Source: Chrysochromulina tobinii
Lineage: Eukaryota > Haptophyta > Prymnesiales > Chrysochromulinaceae
Direction of reading: 5' to 3'
Length of the DNA stretch: 30,492 nucleotides
NCBI GenBank assembly: GCA_001275005.1
Contig: JWZX01003040.1
Coordinates: 1 to 30,492 of the forward strand
The notes below the pieces were generated by a model, which was given only the letters and a program-made list of their open reading frames with translations, did not search any database and was not told the origin of the DNA. A program made the position numbers and the translations under genes. Below are positions 23,244-30,492 of this stretch, in pieces. Each line of letters opens with the position of its first letter. Within the stretch, counting starts at the first letter, position 1.

Positions 23244-25436
23244 ATGTACCAGGCGCCCACAGATGCCTCGACCGTGGATGCACTCGAGCACGCGGCGCGC
23301 ATGCAGTACCTAGGAAGTGCGCTCTACGCATCCATCTTCCAGATGCTTGGCGAGCCGCTCGCTGGCAAGGTGACTGGCATGCTCATCGAGATGCCAACGC
23401 AGAACATCCTGGATTGCCTTAGAGAGCATGTGACGCTCAAGGCAACGGTGGACGAGGCGCTCAAGGTGCTGCCGGAGGAGATGCGCGCGATGGCCGCGCC
23501 GCCGCCACCCTCGCCGCAGGCCTCGTCGCCCGTGTCGGTGCTCGCTGGCGCGTCGGACGATCTGTGGGCCGACGACGATGATGGTGAGGACGACGAGCTG
23601 CCCTCGGTGGACCAACTCTTCGCGGCCGCCGAGAAGAAGAAGCGTGCGTCGTCGATGGTAGTGCCAATTCCATTCAGCTCCATCCAGGGCGGTGACGCGA
23701 TGGACACCGACGATGGTGCCGCCGCCAACGGCTGGATGTGTGAGTGGGATGCAGCGGCGCTTGCGGCCGAGCCGACCGACAAGTTGAGCGAGTGGATCGC
23801 TTCGCGCCTGGACGAGCTGCTGCGGATCCCGCGCGCCGTGGTCGAGACGCTCGGCGCGCCCGCCGCGCTGGAGCTGCTCGCCGCCGTCGAGCGCATCCAG
23901 GCAGCCGGCGGCATGCTCGTCGAAGAGACTGGCAAGCCGCGCACGAGCGGAGGCATCTTCATCAAACTGCTCAAGGAGGCGAAGCACCTGCCCGCGGCCG
24001 AGCACGCGGCGACGCTCGAGCGGCTCAAGCGCGAGGGCAACGAGGCCAAGGAGGCGCAGCAGGCCAAGAAGAGCCTGGATGCGCAGGACACGGTACTGTC
24101 GGACGAGGACATGATCGAAGGCATCTTGTTCTCCATTGGAGGACGTGTGCCACGGCCGAACATGAACGACGTGATTGCGGTGAATAATGGGATTTTGTCT
24201 GCGCTGCTCGGATGCAGTGCCGTCTGCCGTGTGTGGCGCATAGCTGCAGCGAGGCCAATACTCGCGGCCGCGCTGGACAAGGTCCTTTCCAGTTACAAGC
24301 TCATCATGGACTTCTTTCGCACGAATCGCCTTAAAGAGATGGCAAGGATCGTCATAAAGAGTGGGAAGTTTGTCAAGAAGCCTGCGCCGAACACGCCCGC
24401 GCTTGCCGCGAGCGAGAAGGAGCTCGCCTCTTGGCTGGTCAGCGGCTATGAGAGCGGTTGTGGCTCCATTGTTGCCGACGACATTGGCCTCGACAGTGCT
24501 GGGCCGTGCGCTCATCTCATCTTGCACTTGTGGCAAAATGGAATTCACGGCCCTTTTGTGATCGTCGCGCCCGAGCCGAGCTGGCCTTCGTGGCAGGAGG
24601 CGGTGCTGCAGCTGGTCAAGCTGCGAGTGGGTCTGGTTCGCACCGCCGACGAGCTCGTGTCCATGTCTCGTGTCCGCCTCATCGAGCCGCGGTCCAGCTC
24701 CACACCGAATCTTCTGCTCGTGTCCATGTACCCGGCGGCTGCAGACGACCTGAAGGTGCTGGTGGAAGTGTTCGAGCAACTCAACTCGACGTTCAAGTTG
24801 ATGATCTTTGACGAGCGGCAGTTCAGACCCCCTGGTCTCAGCTTGCGCCACGTGAACGCCTTCGCGGACAGCGTGAATGGGGTGAGAAAAGACGGCGTGA
24901 GAAAAGAAAACGTGATACGGCTGACGAACGAGCATCTGCCTGGCGACGCGAGCGGTGTCATGCAAACCGTCAGCGACGCTTGCAAAGGTTTTGGCGGGCA
25001 CGGCTGGCGGGACGAGCTCTTGGCGAATGTTAAACATCAGATGGACAGATTTTGCCAAGGCGAGCGAGCACAGCTGTTGCGCCAGTGGGCCATGGGTCAT
25101 GTCGTGTTGCCCATCATGCAGACCCAGCTCTCCGGTGCACTCGTCATGCGTCGAGTCAACCGCGGTGGCCGACCTCATATTGTCGAGAGGGAGGTGCCGG
25201 AGCACATGCTGGTCGACGTCCACAAAGATCGCCACTGGATGGTCAACTCGGAGGTGCGCCTCGAGGGCCTCAAGTCGAAGCCTGAGTACAATGGTCGGGT
25301 GGGCCACGTGCATAGCTACGACGAAGAGGCCGAGCGGCTGCACGTGCTACTGGATGCGAGCGAGGCGGAGCCCGCGGAATGGGTCAAGGTGAAGGACGAG
25401 AACGTGGTTACGATCGCCAACATCAGCAATCGATGA
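23244..25436 (+). CDS. Fusion protein: MLLE, PHAX-type RNA-binding, degenerate SNF2-like ATPase and C-terminal NGRxG domain
   Basis: A 730-residue product. Residues about 15-76 match the MLLE (PABC) domain of poly(A)-binding protein (LAGKVTGMLIEM, then TLKATVDEALKVL), which binds PAM2 peptides. An acidic linker (104-126) follows. Residues about 176-260 match the RNA-binding domain of PHAX, the snRNA export adaptor (key block RTSGGIFIKLLKEAKHL). A short WR-containing helix pair (310-345, CSAVCRVWRIAA) is F-box-like. Residues about 390-540 follow a SNF2 N-lobe (GSIVADDIGLDSA, GPFVIVAPEPSWPSW, MIFDERQ). The ATP loop DEMGLGKT has become DDIGLDSA and the DExH box is DERQ, so ATPase activity is unlikely; no second lobe is seen. 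The tail (668-725) has a VRLEGLKSKPEYNGRVGHV block. The combination suggests an RNA or RNP scaffold, which is inference. Confidence 0.85.
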   Translation: MYQAPTDASTVDALEHAARMQYLGSALYASIFQMLGEPLAGKVTGMLIEMPTQNILDCLREHVTLKATVDEALKVLPEEMRAMAAPPPPSPQASSPVSVLAGASDDLWADDDDGEDDELPSVDQLFAAAEKKKRASSMVVPIPFSSIQGGDAMDTDDGAAANGWMCEWDAAALAAEPTDKLSEWIASRLDELLRIPRAVVETLGAPAALELLAAVERIQAAGGMLVEETGKPRTSGGIFIKLLKEAKHLPAAEHAATLERLKREGNEAKEAQQAKKSLDAQDTVLSDEDMIEGILFSIGGRVPRPNMNDVIAVNNGILSALLGCSAVCRVWRIAAARPILAAALDKVLSSYKLIMDFFRTNRLKEMARIVIKSGKFVKKPAPNTPALAASEKELASWLVSGYESGCGSIVADDIGLDSAGPCAHLILHLWQNGIHGPFVIVAPEPSWPSWQEAVLQLVKLRVGLVRTADELVSMSRVRLIEPRSSSTPNLLLVSMYPAAADDLKVLVEVFEQLNSTFKLMIFDERQFRPPGLSLRHVNAFADSVNGVRKDGVRKENVIRLTNEHLPGDASGVMQTVSDACKGFGGHGWRDELLANVKHQMDRFCQGERAQLLRQWAMGHVVLPIMQTQLSGALVMRRVNRGGRPHIVEREVPEHMLVDVHKDRHWMVNSEVRLEGLKSKPEYNGRVGHVHSYDEEAERLHVLLDASEAEPAEWVKVKDENVVTIANISNR

Positions 25437-25809
25437 CGGCCGCCTGCAACCGCGGTGCTCTTTGCAGGTGGGTCCGTGTCGCCGCCGTTAGCTCGGCTTA
25501 CGGCTAGTCGGCTTTTAAGTCGGCTTTCTGTATAGTACAAGTCTTGCGGCGCTCTTGAGTCGCTTCACGCTTGTCGTGTGTATTGTGAATGAAATGATAA
25601 CATCTCATATATCGAACCACGAACAGTTCTAGGGAGATTCGGTCTGAAAAACGTCGTCCTGACACGCGGCGCATACGCGCGCCGGCGCACATCACGGCGC
25701 CGGCGCGCGCGGCGCGGACAGGGTGACCGCAGGGCCGAGCCGCTAAGGGAAGCGGGGAACCCAGCCTCTCTGTGAGTGTTCTCCGAATCTCTCGTCGCTC
25801 TGCGGTCTC
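25437..25809. other. Convergent intergenic region with strong hairpin (373 bp)
   Basis: This lies between the 3' ends of the fusion gene (plus) and the PPR-like gene (minus). It holds repeated gtcggctt motifs (about 25490-25535), a short A/T-rich stretch, and a perfect 13-bp inverted repeat at 25676-25709. No gene is supported. Confidence 0.6.
25676..25709. repeat. Perfect 13-bp inverted repeat with 8-base loop
   Basis: The arms cgcgcgccggcgc (25676-25688) and gcgccggcgcgcg (25697-25709) are exact reverse complements around acatcacg. The stem is all G/C, so it would fold strongly in RNA from either strand. It lies 240 bases after the fusion-gene stop and 101 bases after the PPR-like gene's stop on the other strand. 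Confidence 0.9.
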
Positions 25810-27035
25810 TCAATCTTCTTCCGCCTCCTCTACTTGTTGCCGCTGCTCCTGGTCCTGCTCCGCAATAGACCTCGCCAGTCCACGCACAACGTCGACGTTG
25901 CTCTCCATGATCTCGCGAATGCGTTCGAGGTGTGCCGCCATGCGACTCTCAAGGATCAGATCGGAAGCCGCGCCCACCAGCGCCGCATCGTCCGCCGCCG
26001 AGCCCCCGCCCTCGTCCGCCGCTCCCGAAGCCGCTGTGCGGCCTTCTTCTCGACGTAACGACTCAAGCCACTGCGCCACTGGCAGCGAGCCGGCCGTCGC
26101 CGCACGCGTGCCGCCCGGGGTTGCACCGACCGACTCGAGGCCCCAGAAGCGCGCTGCGCCGGGCACTCGTGGTGAAGGCGCCGCGACGGCGGGCGTGCGG
26201 CCCGGAGCGCCCTCCTGAGCTGCTTGCAGCCGTCCAGCCATTCGCGCCAGAGCGATGCGCGTCCGCAAGGTTGGGCGTACACCTGCAAGGGCCATCAGCC
26301 TCAGAGCCTCGATGGCGGATTCCAAATGGGTGGGAGAGCGGACCGCACTCAGCAGGGCGAGATAGGGCGTCTCCACGGACACCAGTGCGGGTGCGGGAGT
26401 GCCGTGGAGTGCCCAGGACGACGGCGGCCGCGGCGCCGCCGCGCCCGGCGCGGAGGCGGCCGCATCAGGAACGTCGTCGTCCGCCGCCTCGGGCGCATTG
26501 CCCGGCGCAACGGCCTGCTCCGCCGCTGGGTCCCGGGCGCCGGGCGGGGCCTTCAAGGCCCGCAGTGCCGCCTCGAAGTCACCCGACGCTGCATGCATGT
26601 GCACCAGCGTGGCGAGCAAGCGCGGGCGCGGCGCGACGTCGACCCTCGCGAGGCGCGAGAGCGCCAGCTGCTGTGCGTCTGCGGGCTGGCGCAGCCTCGC
26701 ACGCCATTCAGCTCGCGCGAGGACACGGACGAGCTCATGCTCCTCGGTCGCGGTGCGCCGCGCTCCGCCTCGCTGCACGCTCGCCGTCAGACCATTCCCC
26801 AAAAGCGCCGCCGTCGTCGCTTGTAGGAGCGCGAGGGCGCCGGGTGAGCGCCTGCGCACACCCTCGCCGCTCTCGTGCAGCAGCCGTCGACAGGAGCGCT
26901 CGTCTACTCGGAGCCCCGCCCCCCAGAACGCGTCAAGCAGCGCAACGCACTGGTAGTACTCGCGCGCCGCCACGCAGCCGAGCAGTAGAGCACGCCGCGC
27001 CGCCGGCGGCGGCAACGGCGCCAGTTGCGAAGCTG

Positions 27036-27073
<38 letters not shown>

Positions 27074-28104
27074 GATGCGTGAGCGGCCGGTTTGGCCATC
27101 TCCCACTCGCTCGTCCCACCATACTCCTCGATGAACTCTGCCCTCGTGTACGCGTTGCCGTCCGCCGTGTCGATGCGCCTCTCCACATCGCCGGTCGCCG
27201 CCTTCGGCTTCCGCGCGGTTGCCAAATTTGGGTCGCTCGTGACGAAACCAATGGCGCGCATCCGGAGCGTGACGAGTGCCGCGTCCGCCGTCTGAGCCGC
27301 GTGCACACGCGCACGCGCCGCGACGAGCGCATCGTCGCGCAGTGCGCGCTGCGGCGCAAAGGGCAGCTTCGCCACGAGTGGTTCAACGACCGTCAGAGCT
27401 GAAGGAGTGTGCACCAGCCGCAGCAGCGCCCTGACCGTCTGGCCGCTCGGCGTGACCTGGCAGATCTCGCAGGTCTTAATGAGAAGCAACGGCAGCCGGT
27501 CCAGCTGCCGGCCCGCCGTCGACGCCCAGGCCGCCGGCGCGCACGCCTCGATCAGCGCATCGAACGACGCTCGGTTTGGCCGCATGCCGGCGCGCATCTG
27601 CTCCTGCAGGATCTTTAGGAGCTGCGCGGGCTCATTCGATGGCTCGCGCCGCGCCGCGGCGAAGACATGCTGCAACGTGTACGAGCTGGGCGCCACGCGG
27701 TCGGCACGCATCCTCTCGAGGATGCCGAGGACGCGCTCCACGCGGCCACCACCCACGCCCGAGCGAGTGTCGCGAGCAAGCATGCGCGCAGCCTCGTTGT
27801 ACACGCGCTGCCGACCCGGTAGCGCCCGGCCGCCCAGTTCGTGAGTTGCAGCCCGGTTGAGCACCTCGGGGATCAGCGAGATATGGCCAGCCGAGCCAAG
27901 CGCTCGCACCGCCGCCGTCAGGACCGAGGTCGTCAGCCACGGCCGTTCCAAAGCGGCGTCGCCGACGGCGCGATCAATGGCCGCGAGCGCCACGCGACGC
28001 TCGAGCATTGGTGTGCACAGCTCTGCCGTCAACCTATCGTGAAGGCGCAGGGGATTGGAGGCGGTCTTGGTGACGACGCGCACACGGGCCGACGTGGTAG
28101 CCAT
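25810..28104 (-). CDS. PPR-like organellar RNA-binding protein
   Basis: This 764-residue helical-repeat protein probably binds RNA in mitochondria or plastid. PPR-type units are clearest at residues 101-187: VYNEAARMLA, then VERVLGILERMRADRVAPSSYT and LLKILQEQMRAGMRPNRASFDALIEA. More diverged helical pairs follow at about 380-400, 505-535 and 618-655. The first about 20 residues are basic, Thr/Ser/Arg-rich and lack acids, consistent with an organelle presequence. Between repeats is a linker with DGNAYTRAEFIEEYGGTSEW (315-334), a block resembling a YTxxEFxxxYGG motif I associate with several algal and protist proteins, and a 13-Ser run (344-356) coded by a gacgag hexamer repeat. The C-terminus is acidic and coiled (LERIREIMESNVDVVRGL to the end). 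The target RNA is unknown. Confidence 0.8.
27040..27070 (-). repeat. Hexamer repeat (gacgag)n coding poly-Ser
   Basis: A run of gacgag units on the plus strand reads TCCTCG on the coding strand and gives a poly-serine tract in the PPR-like protein. The same run would be Asp/Glu on the opposite strand. Confidence 0.9.
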
Positions 28105-28310
28105 GTGTACGGTACCTCAGGACGTCGGCCCCACGTGGCTCGAAAACGGTATGTGTGAACGTTAACACGACAGACGCGACAACCGGTGCTACGGTGGAAG
28201 TGCCGAACGGGATCCCTGTTTCACTGACTCTCGCTCAAATGCTCAAATGATCTACCTGATCATTCACGGCCTATTCATTCATACATCTCGACATAGGCGA
28301 CCCAACCGCC
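28105..28310. promoter_or_regulatory. Divergent promoter region (206 bp)
   Basis: Both promoters, for the PPR-like gene (minus) and the coiled-coil gene (plus), must lie here. A tgatctacctgatca near-palindrome at about 28248-28262 is the only striking element. No TATA box is seen. The plus-strand ATG has a strong context (accgccATGg). Confidence 0.5.
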
Positions 28311-30492
28311 ATGGAAGCGAGACCGCTGCGGGCGTGGGCCGACCCTACTCTTGTTCAGCAGGCTCCAGCAGCGAACCCACAAGCACACGCCTCCGCAGTG
28401 CGTCGGCAGCAGCCGCCGCCGCCGCCGCATACTCTTGTTCATCATCAAATGGTGAACCCGAATGAAATTGAACGGAGGGCTGCTGCTGAGCGCTCCCTCT
28501 CGCTTCGTGTGACGCAAATGGTGGGCGCCCGTCCAGCGCCAGTGCTAGGCAGCGCCGCGCCCGACAGCAGCTGTGGCTATTCACAGCAGCAGATGCCGAT
28601 GGGCTATCCGCCACCGCCGGGCTATTACCAGCAGGGTCCGGCCGCCGCTGGTCCGCCGTTGCCGGGCTACTACCCGCAAGGTCCGATCGCTGCCGGCTCA
28701 GCCGTGAGGGCCGTGTACAATAATCGGCCGCAGAGCCCGGGGCCATCGGCCCTGAGCCGCTCGCAGCAGTCCTTGATGGCTCCCGCTGGCGCTCCCGCTG
28801 GCGCTCCGATGGGCGCTGAGCATATGTGGCGCTCGAGTTCGGGCGCGTCGATGAGCCACCGCGATGCGCTCAACGGCAGTGGGCTTGCGGCGCCGCAGGT
28901 GCGCACGGGGCCGGATCCGGACTTTCGGTGGCGTCTCGACCCGGCCGTGGCCGCGGCGAGCAGCGGCGGCGGCGGCGAGCCACGACCCGGCGGCAGCGCC
29001 GAGCAGCGCGCGGAGCGAATGGCCGCTGAGAATGCCGTGCTGCGCGAGGAGCTGCGCCGCATGCCCGAAGAGCTGCAGCGCTCGTCGCGGCTGGACCAGA
29101 AGCGGCTCGAGGGCCAGATCTCTCGGCTGCAGTCCGAGGTCCGTACGCTCCTCGCCGACGTGGTCGCCGCCAAGGAGGGACTGAAGCAATCCGAGCTGCG
29201 CATCGAGGCGGAGTGTGCGGCCGCCGCCACTGTGGCCCACGATGAGGCCTTCGAAGCCGCGAGGGAGGAGAAGGAGAAGGCGCTCCGGCTCGCCGCGACC
29301 CATGCGGCCACGGCGCTCGAGGACGCGCTGTCGCGGGCGAAGGCGGAGCGCGATGCGGCCCTTGCGGCGGCGGCAACGCGATCGGAGAGAGCGCTCGCAG
29401 AGGAGAGGCAGCGCTCGCAGCGCGAGATCGCGGACGCGATCGCGCGAGCGAAGGTGGAGGCGGCCGAGGCCATGGCGGCGGAGAAGGGCGAGCTGCATGC
29501 GCGTCTCGAGAGGGTGGCGCAGGAGGCCGAGGCCATCCGCGACGAGCTTGGTCGCTCCAAGCGCGCGATGGAGGACACGGTGCAGGCCGAGCGTGCTAAG
29601 GCGCAGCACGAGCTGCAGGCGGCGGCGGAGCGTGCGGCGGCGGACCTCGCGGCGGCGGCCGAGAAGGCGCAGCGTGAGCAGGCGGTGGCTCTCAAGGCGA
29701 TGGAGGAGAGCTACCTGGCGAACCCCATCATCAAGGAGGTTGAGGTCATCAAGCAGGTCGTCAAGGTCAAGGAGGTCATCAAGGAGGTCCCTAAGCCCGT
29801 GTACGTCGAGGTCGAGAAGGTGGTGTACCGCGAGAAGGGCAAGCCCAAGACGGCGCTGCCTTGGGAGCAGCCACGGCCCAGGACGGCGCCCTCCGGACTG
29901 CCCAGGACGGCGCCATCAGGGGTCGCGGACTCGGTCACCATACCCGCGGCCGACGCGCCGCCGCCGCCGCCGCCACCCGCAGAGCACGCGGCGCCGCCCC
30001 AGGCGCCGCCCTCGCCGCCCAAGCGCGCCGCGCCTTCACAGCTCGCGTCTTCACAGCTCAATCACAGCTGCGTCCCGACGAGCCGAGCCGCGGCGGCGGC
30101 GGCGGCCGAGGCGATCGCTCTCGATGCCGCGGAGCGTTTGACGTCGCTGAAGCTCGCAGGCGTGCCAATGAGCCCGGGGCAGCGCCCGCCATCGGGGGCG
30201 CGGCCCGCGCGTCGTCGGCAGGGGGGATAGGGAGGCTTGCCATCCCGCCGGCGGTGCCCGGTACAGCGCTGCCACTCATGCTTACGGGACGGGGCCGGCG
30301 CCGGCGCCCGGTACAGCGCTGTCCACGCAGCCATCTGTCGAGTACATCATGCCGCCGGCACCGCAGCCCTCCGAGGCGGGCCCGTTGCCGCCGCAGCCGT
30401 TGCCGCCGCAGCCCGCGCCGCCGCTGCTCCCTGTGGATGAGGAGGCGCTTCTGGCGGCCATGCGGCTGTTGACGAAGCTCGAGCAGCAGGCG
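28311..30492 (+). CDS. Partial coiled-coil protein with alveolin-like valine/lysine repeats; probably spliced, runs off the right edge
   Basis: The first open part (28311-30230) codes 639 residues. The N-terminus is Pro/Gln/Tyr-rich with PPPPGYYQQGP and LPGYYPQGP repeats (about 98-125). Residues about 232-475 form a long Ala/Glu/Arg coiled coil. Then comes a valine-rich charged segment (NPIIKEVEVIKQVVKVKEV, PKPVYVEVEKVVYREK, 471-508) that resembles the EV/KV/YVEKVV repeats of alveolins and articulins, membrane-skeleton proteins. A Pro-rich tail follows. That frame stops at 30228, yet about 30331-30492 in another frame looks coding (PSVEYIMPPAPQP, LLPVDEEALLAAMRLLTKLEQQ). A phase-0 GT-AG intron at 30162-30330 would connect them. 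The stop at 30228 would then be intronic and the protein continues past the window. A cytoskeletal role is inferred. Confidence 0.75.
30162..30330 (+). other. Candidate GT-AG intron (169 bp, phase 0)
   Basis: The donor GGC|GTGCCA and acceptor CGCAG|CCA join the upstream frame to the downstream coding-like frame. The interval contains a duplicated 16-base block (gcccggtacagcgctg at 30256-30271 and 30306-30321). The alternative is two one-base length errors in G-runs near 30220 and 30290. Confidence 0.45.

Noticed and set aside
23310-25343. Long open frame (677 codons) on the minus strand
   Set aside because: It is antisense to the fusion protein, whose plus-strand frame contains recognisable domains. 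GC-rich codon use leaves antisense frames open by chance.
25932-27134. 400-codon plus-strand open frame
   Set aside because: It is an Arg/Pro/Ala-rich shadow of the PPR-like gene on the minus strand, with no domain.
28670-29695. 341-codon minus-strand open frame rich in Ser/Ala/Arg
   Set aside because: It is the antisense reading of the coiled-coil region, with a biased composition expected from the repeat-like plus-strand codons.

Overview
The window looks like nuclear DNA of a GC-rich, gene-dense, intron-poor flagellated eukaryote, most likely a unicellular alga or protist. A haptophyte-like alga is my best guess, but lineage cannot be settled from sequence alone. The eukaryotic evidence is a mitochondrial-type uS2 ribosomal protein with a presequence, an ankyrin/DHHC-type palmitoyltransferase, a DPY-30-like protein, a Myb-domain factor, a PPR protein, a nucleotide-sugar/triose-phosphate-type transporter, a TATA box 38 bases before an ATG, and at least one convincing GT-AG intron. 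I see no operons, rRNA genes, tRNA genes, CRISPR arrays or transposase genes.

Layout. Bases 147-4803 hold four minus-strand genes: a small DPY-30-like protein, an ankyrin-DHYC palmitoyltransferase, mitochondrial uS2 and an unrecognised membrane-anchored protein. Bases 5089-12466 hold two plus-strand genes: an unrecognised protein with a conserved acidic-helical domain, and a very large EF-hand/multi-pass membrane protein whose frame changes near 9.7-9.9 kb (a candidate intron or a G-run length error). A microsatellite-rich gap is followed by a minus-strand single-Myb protein with a zinc knuckle (13075-15861). It is divergent from a long coiled-coil protein (16003-19092). Next come a minus-strand solute transporter (19736-20785) and a minus-strand spliced gene with three copies of an unfamiliar Cys-rich motif (21161-22977). 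That gene is divergent from an unusual plus-strand fusion protein (23244-25436: MLLE, PHAX-type RNA-binding, degenerate SNF2-like ATPase, C-terminal beta-rich domain). A PPR-like protein (25810-28104, minus) and a partial coiled-coil protein running off the right edge (28311 onward) finish the window.

The genes do not form one pathway. Several (the DPY-30-like protein, the long coiled-coil proteins, perhaps the 5089 and Cys-rich repeat proteins) would fit a flagellum or cytoskeleton, but that is inference. The best candidates for something undescribed are the MLLE-PHAX-pseudoSNF2 fusion, the C-x9-C-x9-C-x2-C repeat protein, and the 101-base intron inside that gene. The intron is bounded by a 20-base direct repeat and made mostly of a decamer array, which looks like recent intron birth. 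The palmitoyltransferase has also lost three of the four ligands of its second zinc site while keeping the whole first site.
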